DNA of 64,000 nucleotides from Pseudonocardia alni (GTDB lineage Bacteria > Actinomycetota > Actinomycetes > Mycobacteriales > Pseudonocardiaceae). Numbering within the stretch: position 1 is the first letter of the stretch; every line of letters starts with the position of its first letter. The notes beneath the pieces were generated by a model that was not told where the DNA came from, made no database searches, and was given only the letters and a program-made list of their open reading frames with translations. This document shows, piece by piece, positions 27,104-38,640 of the stretch. The translations under genes and the position numbers were made by a program. Location: NCBI RefSeq assembly GCF_002813375.1, contig NZ_PHUJ01000003.1, positions 5,456,001-5,520,000 of the forward strand, written 5' to 3'.

Positions 27104-27526
27104 TCAGGACACGCAGAACTCGTTGCCCTCGGGGTCGCACAGGGTGGTGGTGACCGGGCCGCGGTCGGCCGTCGTCCACAGCACCCGGGCGCCGAGCGCG
27201 ACCAGGCGCTCCACCTCCGCGGGGGCCTCCTCCGGGCCGACCTGCAGGTCCAGGTGCACCCGGTTCTTGGCCGACTTCGGCTCCGGCACCCGCTGTACGA
27301 ACAGCCGCGGACCCGGCCCGCGGGCGGTGGCGACGTCGCGGAAGCCGCGGCGGTCGCCGTCGACGAGCACGTCGGCCTCGCCGAGGTGGCCCGCGGCCAG
27401 CAGACCGTCGACGACGGCGGTGTGGTCCTCCACCTCGTAGCCGAGGGCGGCCGCCCAGAACCGCGCGAGGGCATGCGGGTCGGCGGCGTCGAACGCGATC
27501 TGCAGGGTCGGGGTCACGGCGACCAT
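27104..27526 (-). CDS. VOC-family (glyoxalase/bleomycin-resistance-like) protein
   Basis: A 140-aa protein with two beta-alpha-beta-beta-beta halves. The first contains QIAFDAADPHALARFWAAAL and the second NRVHLDLQVG and CDPEGNEFCV. The paired metal-ligand pattern is only partly kept, so it may bind a ligand rather than catalyse. Start ATG 27526. It is convergent with the secreted-protein gene and divergent from the 158-aa gene. Confidence 0.85.
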   Translation of the reverse strand: MVAVTPTLQIAFDAADPHALARFWAAALGYEVEDHTAVVDGLLAAGHLGEADVLVDGDRRGFRDVATARGPGPRLFVQRVPEPKSAKNRVHLDLQVGPEEAPAEVERLVALGARVLWTTADRGPVTTTLCDPEGNEFCVS

Positions 27527-27646
27527 CCTGGCCGCTGATGCGGACAGCGGGTGTCCGCATCGGCGCGAGCGGAACCGCTCGGGCGGAACTGTCGGGGGTC
27601 CGGTGCAGCATGCGTCCCGACCCACCCCCGAGCACCGGAGGCCCCC

Positions 27647-28123
27647 GTGGACCAGCCCGTCACCGCGGACCCCGTCATGGACGCCGTCGGCGCCGCCGTC
27701 GAGGCGGGCCGTGCCGGTGACCGGGCCGGGGCCCGCGCCCGGTTCGAGGCCCTGTGGGAGCAGGTGACCGCCGACGGCGACCCGTTCCACCGGTGCACGC
27801 TGGCCCACTACGCCGCGGACGTGCAGGACGACCCGGCCGCCGAGCTGGTGTGGGACGAGCGCGCCCTGGCCGCCGCCGAGGAGCTGACCGACGAGCGGGC
27901 GCAGCGCCACCACGCCGGGCTGACGGTCGGCGGGTTCCTGCCGTCGCTGCACCTGAACCTGGCCGACGTGCACCGTCGCCTCGGCTGCGACGACCGGGCG
28001 CGCCACCACCTGACCCGGGCCCGGGACCGGGTGGGGGCGCTGCCCGACGACGGCTACGGCGCGATGATCCGCGCCGGGATCGACCGCTGCGGCGAGCGCC
28101 TCGACCTCGGGGACCGCACGTGA
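27647..28123 (+). CDS. Helical, tetratricopeptide-like protein of unknown function
   Basis: A 158-aa soluble protein made of Ala/Arg/Glu-rich helices; AARARFEALWEQVTADGD and LHLNLADVHRRLGCDDRA have the look of TPR helices. GTG 27647 follows CGGAGG by 5 nt, which decides the start over an upstream in-frame ATG at 27551. The 3' end lies 11 bp before the convergent secDF stop. No catalytic motif is visible. Confidence 0.7.
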   Translation: MDQPVTADPVMDAVGAAVEAGRAGDRAGARARFEALWEQVTADGDPFHRCTLAHYAADVQDDPAAELVWDERALAAAEELTDERAQRHHAGLTVGGFLPSLHLNLADVHRRLGCDDRARHHLTRARDRVGALPDDGYGAMIRAGIDRCGERLDLGDRT

Positions 28124-28134
28124 GCGAGCCGCAC

Positions 28135-30441
<2,307 letters not shown>

Positions 30442-30536
30442 AGGGATCCTCGGCGGCGGGCGCCCCGGTCGGGACCGGGGCACGGCGGGGTGGTGCGGGG
30501 GAGTGGCGGGCGGTGGCGACCGGCGGGGTCGTCCGG

Positions 30537-30905
30537 TCAGGCCCGCGGCGGGCCCCGCGACCCGATGTCCGCGCCGGTCCCGGGCCTCGGGGCGGCGGCC
30601 GTCGTCCGGTCGTCGGCGGGCGCGGGCGCATCGTGCCCGAGCCCGGCGGCGTCGAGGACCAGCACGTCCAGGGCGGGCCCGGGGTGGCCGGTCGCGTCCG
30701 GGGCGACCGGACCGTCGTGCGCGGAGCGCCCCAGCAGTGCGGGCCGGGGCGCCTCGGCGGGCGCGACGTCCTGCCCGACCGAAGCCGCCGCCGTGGCCGG
30801 GACGGCCTCGTCGGTCAGCGACCCGGCGATCGGGGCGAGCGCCGCGACCAGCGACAGCAGCAGCACCGCGACGAGGCGGCGGGCCGGGCTGCGGGTCGTG
30901 CGCAC
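30537..30905 (-). CDS. Small single-span membrane or secreted protein
   Basis: A 122-aa ORF starting GTG 30905: a basic N-terminus (RTTRSPARR), one hydrophobic segment LVAVLLLSLVAALAPIAG and then an Ala/Pro/Asp-rich tail with no recognisable domain. It ends 95 bp upstream of secDF on the same strand and could be co-transcribed, or could be a substrate or accessory of the export machinery. The frame has good actinobacterial third-position GC but low-complexity sequence, so reality as a gene is only fairly likely. Confidence 0.5.
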   Translation of the reverse strand: MRTTRSPARRLVAVLLLSLVAALAPIAGSLTDEAVPATAAASVGQDVAPAEAPRPALLGRSAHDGPVAPDATGHPGPALDVLVLDAAGLGHDAPAPADDRTTAAAPRPGTGADIGSRGPPRA

Positions 30906-31062
30906 GAGGGTGATCCGTCCGGTTCGGGGGTTTCCTGCGGCGACGGTACCGGTCACCGCACCGGCGACGACGGCGCAGGGGTCGGGCACCGGGCGCGCGG
31001 CCGCTCGCCGTTCGGCACAATCGCGACCGCACCAGCGTGACGACCCAGAGAGGACGACTGAC

Positions 31063-32991
31063 GTGAGCACGGATCCGTCGACCAGCGAGACGATCGACTC
31101 CGACACGACGGGCGGGGAGACGATCGAGTTCCAGGCCGAGGCCCGGCAGCTGCTGCGGTTGATGATCCATTCGATCTACTCGAACAAGGACGTCTTCCTG
31201 CGCGAGCTGATCTCCAACGCCTCCGACGCGCTGGACAAGCTGCGCCTCGCCGCCTACCAGGACAAGGACCTGGGCGCCGACACCGAGGACCTGCACGTCG
31301 AGCTCGTGCCGGACGCCGGGGCGCGCACCCTCACCGTCCGCGACAACGGCATCGGGATGACCCGCGACGAGGTCGTCGACCTGATCGGCACCATCGCGAG
31401 GTCGGGCACGGCGGAGCTGCTCGCGAAGCTCCGGGAGGCCGGCGACGACGCCCGCCAGGAGCTGATCGGCCAGTTCGGCGTCGGCTTCTACTCCTCGTTC
31501 ATGGTCGCCGACCGCGTCGAGCTCGTGACCCGCAAGGCCGGCGCGGGCGAGGGCGTGCGGTGGACCTCCGACGGTGAGGGCACCTACACGATCGAGCCCG
31601 TCGCCGACGCCCCGCAGGGCACCGCGGTCACCCTGCACCTCAAGGCGTCCGACGCCGAGGACCAGCTGCACGACTACGCCGACCCCTCGGTGCTGCGGCG
31701 CATCGTGAAGACCTACTCCGACTTCATCACCTGGCCGGTCCGGATGCCTCCCGGAACCCGCACGGCGGGGGACGCGGACGACGCTGCGCCCGAGACGCTG
31801 AACTCGATGAAGGCGCTGTGGGCCCGCCCGCAGAAGGACGTGACCGAGGAGGAGTACGCCGAGTTCTACCGGCACGTCAGCCACGACTGGCAGGAGCCGC
31901 TGGAGACGATCCGGCTCGCCGCCGAGGGCACCTTCGAGTACCAGGCGCTGCTGTTCCTGCCGAAGGTCGCGCCGATGGACCTCCACATGCGCGACGCCCG
32001 CCGCGGCGTCCAGCTCTACGTCCGGCGCGTGTTCATCATGGACGACTGCGAGGCGCTCGTCCCCGAGTACCTGCGGTTCGTCAAGGGCGTCGTCGACGCC
32101 GCGGACCTCTCGCTGAACGTGTCGCGCGAGATCCTCCAGCAGGACCGCCAGATCTCGGCGATCCGCAGGCGCCTGGTGAAGAAGGTGCTGTCGGTGCTCG
32201 GCTCGCTGCGCGACAACGAGCCGGAGAAGTACGCGACCTTCTGGGAGCAGTGCGGCCGGGCGCTCAAGGAGGGACTGCTGTCCGACGCCGACAACCGCGA
32301 CACCATCCTCGGGGTCTCGGCGTTCGCGACCACCCACGACGCCGACGCGCCGACCTCGCTCGCCGCCTACACGGAGCGGATGCGCGAGGGCCAGGACGCG
32401 ATCTACTACATGACCGGGGACTCGCGGACCGCGATCGAGGCCTCCCCGCACATGGAGGCGTTCCGGGACAAGGGCTACGAGGTCCTGCTGCTCACCGACC
32501 CGGTCGACGAGGTGTGGGTCGACGCCGTCGACGGCTTCGACGGCACCCCGCTGCGCTCCATCGCCAAGGGCCAGGTGGACCTGCAGACCGACGAGGAGAA
32601 GGAGGAGGCGGCGGCGAAGCAGACCGAGTTCGCCGACCTCTGCACCTGGATGGCCGCGGTGCTGACCGAGGACGTCAAGGAGGTCCGGCTCTCCACCCGG
32701 CTCACCACCTCCCCGGCCGTCCTCGTCGGCGACGAGTTCGACATGACCCCGACCCTGGAGAAGATGTACCGGGCGATGGGGCAGGAGCCGCCGAAGGTGA
32801 AGCGGATCCTCGAGCTCAACCCGTCGCATCCGCTGGTCACCGGGCTGCGCGACGCCCGCGCCGCGGGGAAGGACGAGAGCGGCACCGTCGAGCTGCTGCA
32901 CGGCATGGCGCTGTTGGCCGAGGGCGGCGAGCTCGCCGACCCGTCCCGGTTCGTGGGGCTGCTCGCGGAGCGCCTGCAGCACGCGCTCTGA
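31063..32991 (+). CDS. htpG: Hsp90 chaperone HtpG
   Basis: A 642-aa ATP-dependent chaperone. N-terminal ATPase motifs are NKDVFLRELISNASDALDKL, VRDNGIGMT and GQFGVGFYSSFMVADRV. The middle domain has RRVFIMDDCEALVPEYLRF and SLNVSREILQQ; the C-terminal dimerisation domain ends in LAERLQHAL. GTG 31063 follows GAGAGGA. The 157-bp upstream region shows neither CIRCE- nor HAIR-type inverted repeats, so its heat control is not evident. Confidence 0.97.
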   Translation: MSTDPSTSETIDSDTTGGETIEFQAEARQLLRLMIHSIYSNKDVFLRELISNASDALDKLRLAAYQDKDLGADTEDLHVELVPDAGARTLTVRDNGIGMTRDEVVDLIGTIARSGTAELLAKLREAGDDARQELIGQFGVGFYSSFMVADRVELVTRKAGAGEGVRWTSDGEGTYTIEPVADAPQGTAVTLHLKASDAEDQLHDYADPSVLRRIVKTYSDFITWPVRMPPGTRTAGDADDAAPETLNSMKALWARPQKDVTEEEYAEFYRHVSHDWQEPLETIRLAAEGTFEYQALLFLPKVAPMDLHMRDARRGVQLYVRRVFIMDDCEALVPEYLRFVKGVVDAADLSLNVSREILQQDRQISAIRRRLVKKVLSVLGSLRDNEPEKYATFWEQCGRALKEGLLSDADNRDTILGVSAFATTHDADAPTSLAAYTERMREGQDAIYYMTGDSRTAIEASPHMEAFRDKGYEVLLLTDPVDEVWVDAVDGFDGTPLRSIAKGQVDLQTDEEKEEAAAKQTEFADLCTWMAAVLTEDVKEVRLSTRLTTSPAVLVGDEFDMTPTLEKMYRAMGQEPPKVKRILELNPSHPLVTGLRDARAAGKDESGTVELLHGMALLAEGGELADPSRFVGLLAERLQHAL

Positions 32992-33060
32992 CGCCGGGCG
33001 GCGCGGGGACCGTGCCGTGACGAGAGCCGCACATCTGAAGAGTCGCTCAGGTGTCGTGGC

Positions 33061-33066
33061 TATGCT
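33061..33066 (+). promoter_or_regulatory. Probable leaderless -10 element
   Basis: TATGCT ends 6 nt before the GTG at 33073, with no ribosome site between. No Fur/IdeR-like palindrome is evident in the 80-bp gap. Confidence 0.4.
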
Positions 33067-33072
33067 GTCGCG

Positions 33073-34119
33073 GTGATCGGGAACCCGCGCCGCTGGGCGC
33101 CGCTGCTCGCCGGACTGGTGCTCCTCGCGGGGTGCGGCGCGGGTGACCCGGTCGCGGCACCCGCCGGGCACGGCGACCACGGCACGGGCCCCGCCGCCGA
33201 CGCGGTCGTCAACTGCGGCGTCGACGTGCACGTGCAGCGCCCGGAGCGGGTCGTCGCGATGTTCCAGAACGGCATCGAGGCCGTCCTCGCGCTCGGGGCG
33301 GGGCACCGGCTGGTCGGCGCGGCCTACCTGGACAACCCGCTGCCGGCACAGCTCGACCCGGACTTCCGGCCGCAGGACTACTGGCCCGAGGAGTACCCGT
33401 CGCGCGAGGAGGTGCTGCGGGTCGACCCGGACCTCGTCGTCTCCGGCTTCACCGGTGCCTTCACCCGGGAGGGTCTCGGCACCCGCGCCGAGCTCGGTGC
33501 CACCGGCACGCATACCTTCCTGTTCAGCGCCTACTGCCCGACCGCCGACGGCGGCGACCAGCAGAGCATCGGCGACAACGACGTGTCCTTCGCCGGCGTC
33601 GAACGCGACCTCACCGACCTCGGGCGCCTGCTGGGCGCCGAGGACCGGGCCGCGCAGGTCGTCGCCGGCATGCGCGGCACCCTCGCCGACGTCGCCGCCC
33701 GGCTCGACGGCGTCACCGACCGTCCGCGGGTGGCGATGCTGAACTCCCCGGGCAGTACCGGTGAACTGCGGGTCTTCGGCACCGGCGACGTCGCGACCAC
33801 GATCATCGAGGCCGCGGGCGGGCGGCAGGCGTTCGACACCCTCGCCGGCCGGCAGCGCACCGTGTCCCTGGAGGGCGTCGTCGCGGCGAGCCCGGACGTG
33901 ATCGTGATCCCGGCCTGCTGCGGGCGCGACGTCGGCCCGGAGGGCGCGGAGCCGCTGGCCGAGCGTCTGCGGAACGACCCGGCGCTCGCGACGGTCCCCG
34001 CGGTACGCGACGGGAAGGTGTTCACCACGACCTTCGCCGAGATCAGCCCCGGCATCCGCAACGCCGACGCGGTCGCGACGCTCGCCCGGCGGCTGCACCC
34101 CGACCGGTTCGGCGGCTGA
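33073..34119 (+). CDS. Iron-siderophore ABC transporter substrate-binding lipoprotein
   Basis: A 348-aa FecB/FepB-type binding protein. It has a lipoprotein signal with lipobox LLAGC (Cys at residue ~22), a His-rich stretch GHGDHG after it, and the class III binding fold: VVAMFQNGIEAVLALGAG, RVDPDLVVSGFTGAF and TIIEAAGG. It captures siderophore at the cell surface. No permease is adjacent; the permease/ATPase genes at the window start are 33 kb away and could be partners. A C-C pair (IPACCGRDV) is unusual. Confidence 0.88.
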   Translation: MIGNPRRWAPLLAGLVLLAGCGAGDPVAAPAGHGDHGTGPAADAVVNCGVDVHVQRPERVVAMFQNGIEAVLALGAGHRLVGAAYLDNPLPAQLDPDFRPQDYWPEEYPSREEVLRVDPDLVVSGFTGAFTREGLGTRAELGATGTHTFLFSAYCPTADGGDQQSIGDNDVSFAGVERDLTDLGRLLGAEDRAAQVVAGMRGTLADVAARLDGVTDRPRVAMLNSPGSTGELRVFGTGDVATTIIEAAGGRQAFDTLAGRQRTVSLEGVVAASPDVIVIPACCGRDVGPEGAEPLAERLRNDPALATVPAVRDGKVFTTTFAEISPGIRNADAVATLARRLHPDRFGG

Positions 34120-34239
34120 GCCCCGGCGACGGGCGGGTCGGGGGTGGAGTGCGGATCCGCCCGGCGCCGTTGCCGAGCGGACGACCGGAACCGTAGCGGG
34201 TCCGCGTCGCCCGCGACAGCGACCGTGCCCCGATCGTTG

Positions 34240-34860
34240 CTAGGGCTCCTCCGAGCCCGGGGGCAGCGGCGGGTTGCCCGGTCGCAGCCCGTCGAGCAGC
34301 AGCGCCAGGTAGCGGGCGCGGTCCTCGCCCGACGCCGTCTCCGCCGCGTCCGACCCCTCGGCGACGGCCAGCGCCATGACCAGTACCGCCGACAGGTCCC
34401 GCGGGGTGAGCTCCGGACGCACCGCACCGGCCTCGCGCGCCCGGTCCAGCAGCCGGGTCAGCGTCCGGCCGTAGCGCTCGGCGGACTCGACGTCGAACGC
34501 GCCGGCCTCACGGGCCAGCTGCAGGATCGTCCGCCGTCCGGCGATCGCCTCCACCGCCCGGCCCAGCGACCCGGCCAGGTCGGCCCAGGGGTCGCCGTCC
34601 CCGGCGGCCGCGGTCGGCTCGATCTCCGCGACGAACACCTGGTCCAGCACCGCCCGCACCAGCACGTCGCGGGTCCGGAACCGGCGGTACAGCGTCGCGA
34701 CGCCGACCCCGGCCCGGCGCGCGATCTCCTCCAGCGGGACGTCCGCTCCGTCGGACTCGAACGCCGCGGCCGCCGTGTCGACGATCCGGCGGTGGTTGCG
34801 GGCGGCGTCGGCGCGCAGCGGACGGCCCGCCGGGGAGCCGTCGAGCGACGAAGCGGTCAT
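34240..34860 (-). CDS. TetR-family transcriptional regulator
   Basis: A 206-aa repressor-type protein. The N-terminal HTH is IVDTAAAAFESDG, then LEEIARRAGVGVATLYRRFRTRD. The helical ligand domain is not diagnostic. ATG 34860 is preferred over GTG 34863 because a TACCGT -10-like hexamer ends 6 nt upstream, giving a leaderless start. It lies 19-22 bp after the P450 gene on the same strand and probably controls it through the palindrome at 36151. Confidence 0.9.
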   Translation of the reverse strand: MTASSLDGSPAGRPLRADAARNHRRIVDTAAAAFESDGADVPLEEIARRAGVGVATLYRRFRTRDVLVRAVLDQVFVAEIEPTAAAGDGDPWADLAGSLGRAVEAIAGRRTILQLAREAGAFDVESAERYGRTLTRLLDRAREAGAVRPELTPRDLSAVLVMALAVAEGSDAAETASGEDRARYLALLLDGLRPGNPPLPPGSEEP

Positions 34861-34882
34861 CACTGCACGGTATCGCCCGGCC

Positions 34883-36097
34883 TCACCAGGTCACCGGCAG
34901 CGTGTGCATGCCGTAGACGAAGTGGTAGGCCCGGAAGGCCTCGGGCGGGACCGGCCCGGCCGGGGCGAGCGTCGGGAAGCGGCGGAGCAGGGCCGGGAAC
35001 GCCGTCGCCATCTCCATCCGGGCCAGCGGGGCACCCAGGCAGTGGTGCACACCGTGCCCGAACGCGACATGTCCGGCCGCGCCGCGGGTGAGGTCGAGCC
35101 GGGCGGGGTCGTCGAACCCGGACCCGGTGTCGCGGTTGGCGGTGGGCAGCGAGCACATCACCAGCGACCGCGCCGGGATCGGGGTGTCGCGCAGGACGGT
35201 GTCGGTCGTCGTCACCCGGACCACACCGGTGTGCACGATCGACAGCCACCGGAGCAACTCCTCCACGGCGGGCCGGGCCAGCTCGGGGTCGCTGCGCAGC
35301 AGCGCGGCCTGCTCCGGGTCCTCCAGCAGCGCCAGGGTGCCCAGCGACAGCATGTTCGACGTCGTCTCGTGCCCGGCGATCAGCAGCAGCGACGCGATCC
35401 CGACCAGCTCGTCGTGGCTGATCTCCTCGCCGTGCTCGCGGATCAGCATCCCGAGGATGTCCTCGCCCGGGTCGGCCAGAGCCGCGTCGACGAGCCGGCT
35501 CATGTAGGCGCGGTTCTCCCGGCCCACGGCCAGCCGCTCCCGGGCGGGCAGGGACACGTCGAGCAGGCGCGTCGACCGGGCGGTGAACTCGTCGCGGTCG
35601 GTGTAGGGCACCCCGAGCAGCTCGCAGATGACCATCGACGGCACCGGCAGGGCGAACAGGGAGACCAGGTCGGCACCCGGCCCGGCGGCCTCCAGCGCGT
35701 CGAGGTGCTCGTCGACGATCTCGGTGATCCGCGGCTCCAGGCGGGCCATCCGGCGCTGGGTGAACTCGCGGGTGAGGAAGCAGCGCAGCCGGGTGTGCTC
35801 CGGCGGGTCCTGCAGCAGCAGCTGGCCGGCCCGCATCTGCTCCTGCTCGCGCTCCGACAGCGGCGGTGCGTCCGGGCGGGTCAGCTCGGCGCTCCCGGCG
35901 TTGGAGTAGGTCGCGGCGTCGCCGAGCACGTGCCGCACGTCGTCGTAGCGGGTGACGAGGTAGGCCTCGGCGCCGAAGGCGGTCCGCACCCGTGGGACGT
36001 CGCCGGAGTCGCGGATGCGCTCCAGCTCGGCGTCGGGCAGGAACCGGTCGCGGCGCATGTGCAGCGGGAGCGTGAAGTCCGTGGCGGTGTCGGTCAT
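34883..36097 (-). CDS. Cytochrome P450
   Basis: A 404-aa soluble bacterial P450. Landmarks are the I-helix oxygen-activation motif AGHETTSN, the K-helix EELLR and the heme loop FGHGVHHCLGAPLAR with the Cys ligand at about residue 353. HTRLRCFLTREFTQRRM is the C-helix region. It resembles the CYP105/107 group. ATG 36097 follows CCGGAGG; an upstream ATG at 36139 lacks a site. No ferredoxin gene is adjacent. Substrate unknown; the TetR gene downstream is the likely local regulator. Confidence 0.95.
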   Translation of the reverse strand: MTDTATDFTLPLHMRRDRFLPDAELERIRDSGDVPRVRTAFGAEAYLVTRYDDVRHVLGDAATYSNAGSAELTRPDAPPLSEREQEQMRAGQLLLQDPPEHTRLRCFLTREFTQRRMARLEPRITEIVDEHLDALEAAGPGADLVSLFALPVPSMVICELLGVPYTDRDEFTARSTRLLDVSLPARERLAVGRENRAYMSRLVDAALADPGEDILGMLIREHGEEISHDELVGIASLLLIAGHETTSNMLSLGTLALLEDPEQAALLRSDPELARPAVEELLRWLSIVHTGVVRVTTTDTVLRDTPIPARSLVMCSLPTANRDTGSGFDDPARLDLTRGAAGHVAFGHGVHHCLGAPLARMEMATAFPALLRRFPTLAPAGPVPPEAFRAYHFVYGMHTLPVTW

Positions 36098-36137
36098 GGT
36101 GCTGGCCTCCGGAGGGTCGGCGGGCGCGTCGCACCCC

Positions 36138-36172
36138 ACGGTAACCGCTCAAACGACAGTGTGCTCTCGTTT
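36138..36172 (-). promoter_or_regulatory. P450 promoter with candidate TetR operator
   Basis: On the minus strand a TACCGT -10-like hexamer lies at 36143-36138. Just upstream, a perfect inverted repeat AAACGA-N10-TCGTTT occupies 36151-36172 and would cover the -35 region. The TetR gene sits at the end of the same operon, so this is the best candidate for its binding site. Confidence 0.5.
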
Positions 36173-36276
36173 CGCGTCACCTGTCCGGTACGCCCCGGAT
36201 GACCGCCGGACCGGTGGCACCGGGCGAACCGTGACAGGCTGCAACCGTCATCGGCGACGGCGCCCCGGGGAGATCC

Positions 36277-37974
36277 GTGTTCCAGCAAGATCCCGAACCA
36301 CTCGGCAGTCTCTGGCTGTCCGCACTCGTCGCACTGCTCCCGCTGGTGGCGATCTTCGTGACGCTGGGTGCCCTGCGCTGGAAGGCGCACTGGGCCGGGC
36401 TGGCCGCACTCGTCGTCGCCGTCGCGGTCGCGGTGGCGGCCTTCGGGATGCCGGTGCACCTGGCCCTGCTCTCGGCCACCGAGGGAGCGGTGTTCGGCCT
36501 GTTCCCGATCATGTGGATCGTCTTCACCGCGATCTGGCTCTACCAGCTCACCGTCGCCGCGGGCCGGTTCGAGGACCTGCGCGCCGCCTTCGGGCTGATC
36601 TCCGACGACCCCCGGGTGCAGGCGATCATCATCGCGTTCTGCTTCGGTGGTCTGCTCGAGGCGCTGGCCGGGTTCGGTGCCCCGGTGGCGATCACCGGCG
36701 TCATGCTGATGGCGCTCGGGTTCTCCCCGGTCCGGGCGGCGGTCGTCGTGCTGCTGGCCAACACCGCCCCCGTCGCGTTCGGCGCGGTCGGCACGCCGAT
36801 CATCACCGCGGGCACCCTCACCGGGATCCCGTACAACGAGATCGGCGCCGTCGTCGGACACCAGACCCCGGTGCTCGCGTTCATCGTGCCGACGCTGCTG
36901 GTGCTGCTCGTCGACGGGAGGCGCGGGGTGCGCCAGGTCTGGCCGGTGGCGCTCGTCATCGGTCTCGCGTTCGCCGTCGCCCAGTGGCTGGCCGCCACCC
37001 ACCTCTCGGTCGAGCTCACCGACATCGTCGCCTCACTGACCGGGCTGGCGGCCGGCGTGGTCCTGCTGCGCTTCTGGCAGCCGCGCGGCGGCGCCGAGGC
37101 GACGGAGACGCTGCGCATCGAGCGCACCGCCGACGCACCCGTCGAGGACCCGGGAGGCGACGGCGGTGGGTCCGTCGCGACCGAGAAGCGCACCCTCGCC
37201 GAGCGCTCGCAGGCGCTGTCGGTCGGCAGGCTGTTCATGGCCTTCGCGCCGTACCTGCTGATCATCGTGGTGTTCTCGGTGGCGAAGCTGGTCGGCCCGG
37301 TGTCGACCTTCCTGACCGGCACCGACATCGAGATCGGCTGGCCGGGGCTCGACGGACAGGTCCTCGGCGCGTCCGGGGACCCGGTGTCGACCACGACCTA
37401 CAGCGTCCAGTGGCTGTCCTCGCCCGGCTCGCTGCTGCTGATCTGCGGCATCGGCGTCGCGGTGATGTACCGGCTCACGCCCGCGACGGCGGTCCGGGAG
37501 TTCGCCGCCACCGCGTACAAGCTGCGGTTCGCCTTCCTCACCGTGGCCACCGTCCTCGCGCTGGCCTACGTGATGAACCTGTCCGGGCAGACGATCTCCA
37601 TAGGCACCTGGATCGCCGGGACCGGCGCGGCGTTCGCGTTCCTCTCGCCGATCCTCGGCTGGCTCGGCACCGCGGTCACCGGCTCGGACACCTCGGCCAA
37701 CGCCCTGTTCGCGACGCTGCAGCAGACCGCGGCCGAGCAGGCGGGCCTGGACCCGCACCTGATGGTCGCGGCGAACACCTCCGGCGGCGTCGTCGGGAAG
37801 ATGATCAGTCCGCAGAACCTCACCATCGCGGCGACGGCCGTGGGCGTCGCCGGCCGGGAGTCCGAGCTGTTCCGGCGGACGATCCTGTGGAGCGTCGGGC
37901 TGCTCGCGGTGCTGTGCGTGCTGGTGTTCCTGCAGTCGACCCCGGTGCTCGGATGGATGCTCCCGACCTTCTGA
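36277..37974 (+). CDS. lldP: L-lactate permease (LctP family)
   Basis: A 565-aa membrane protein with about 12-14 hydrophobic segments. Family signatures are GGLLEALAGFGAPVAITG and the C-terminal GWLGTAVTGSDTSANALF and MISPQNLTIA. It imports lactate or glycolate with protons. GTG 36277 has GGGGAGATCC immediately upstream. No lactate dehydrogenase gene is adjacent. A Gly/Asp-rich loop around residues 285-300 is cytoplasmic. Confidence 0.93.
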   Translation: MFQQDPEPLGSLWLSALVALLPLVAIFVTLGALRWKAHWAGLAALVVAVAVAVAAFGMPVHLALLSATEGAVFGLFPIMWIVFTAIWLYQLTVAAGRFEDLRAAFGLISDDPRVQAIIIAFCFGGLLEALAGFGAPVAITGVMLMALGFSPVRAAVVVLLANTAPVAFGAVGTPIITAGTLTGIPYNEIGAVVGHQTPVLAFIVPTLLVLLVDGRRGVRQVWPVALVIGLAFAVAQWLAATHLSVELTDIVASLTGLAAGVVLLRFWQPRGGAEATETLRIERTADAPVEDPGGDGGGSVATEKRTLAERSQALSVGRLFMAFAPYLLIIVVFSVAKLVGPVSTFLTGTDIEIGWPGLDGQVLGASGDPVSTTTYSVQWLSSPGSLLLICGIGVAVMYRLTPATAVREFAATAYKLRFAFLTVATVLALAYVMNLSGQTISIGTWIAGTGAAFAFLSPILGWLGTAVTGSDTSANALFATLQQTAAEQAGLDPHLMVAANTSGGVVGKMISPQNLTIAATAVGVAGRESELFRRTILWSVGLLAVLCVLVFLQSTPVLGWMLPTF

Positions 37975-38008
37975 CCACGCCGCCGGGCGCTGCGGAAAGA
38001 TCGCCCGG

Positions 38009-38557
38009 GTGCGCCTGACCGTCCTGCCCACCGCCGATCTCGGGCGCGACGGGCTCCGTGCCCTGCGTGCCCTGCTCGACGCCGCGTTCCCCGCCGACGC
38101 CGACGGGGCCGGCGGGTTCGACGACGCCTCGTTCGACCACGCGCTCGGCGGGGTGCACGTGCTGGCCGGTCCGCTGCACGACCCGGTCGGGCACGCGGCC
38201 GTCGTGGGCCGCAGGCTGCTGCACGACGGCGTCGCGCTGCGCACCGGCTACGTCGAGGCCGTGGCCGTGCGGCCCGGGAGCCAGGGCGGCGGGCTCGGCG
38301 GGCTGCTCATGGCCGAGGTGGACCGGATCGTGCGCGGCGGGTACCGGCTCGGGGCGCTCGGCGCGGCCGCCCGCGCCGCGCGGCTCTACCGCAGGCACGG
38401 CTGGGAACCGTGGTGCGGCCCGCTCGCCGCGCTCACCCCTTACGGCGTCGTCGACACCCCCGACGAGCGCGGCGCCGTGCACGTCCTGCCCGTCGACGCG
38501 CCGCTCGACCCGGCCCGCGCGCTGGTCTGCGACTGGCGCGACGGCGAGCTGTGGTGA
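38009..38557 (+). CDS. GNAT-family N-acetyltransferase
   Basis: A 182-aa acetyltransferase. The acetyl-CoA loop is VRPGSQGGGLGGLLMAEVDR and the following strand/helix ends ARAARLYRRHGWEPW, which is typical of AAC(2')-like GNATs. The substrate is not predictable. It lies 34 bp after lldP on the same strand. The GTG start is the first in frame. Confidence 0.87.
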   Translation: MRLTVLPTADLGRDGLRALRALLDAAFPADADGAGGFDDASFDHALGGVHVLAGPLHDPVGHAAVVGRRLLHDGVALRTGYVEAVAVRPGSQGGGLGGLLMAEVDRIVRGGYRLGALGAAARAARLYRRHGWEPWCGPLAALTPYGVVDTPDERGAVHVLPVDAPLDPARALVCDWRDGELW

Positions 38558-38640
38558 CGCCCCCGGAGTGACGCGGCCGGTTCACCCGGATGTCGACCAG
38601 GAGTCGGGTGATCGTCATCCGGCGCCGGTGGAGTTCACCC

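Noticed and set aside
30906..31062. CIRCE or HAIR operator upstream of htpG
   Set aside because: No TTAGCACTC/GAGTGCTAA or CTTGAGT/ACTCAAG inverted repeat was found.
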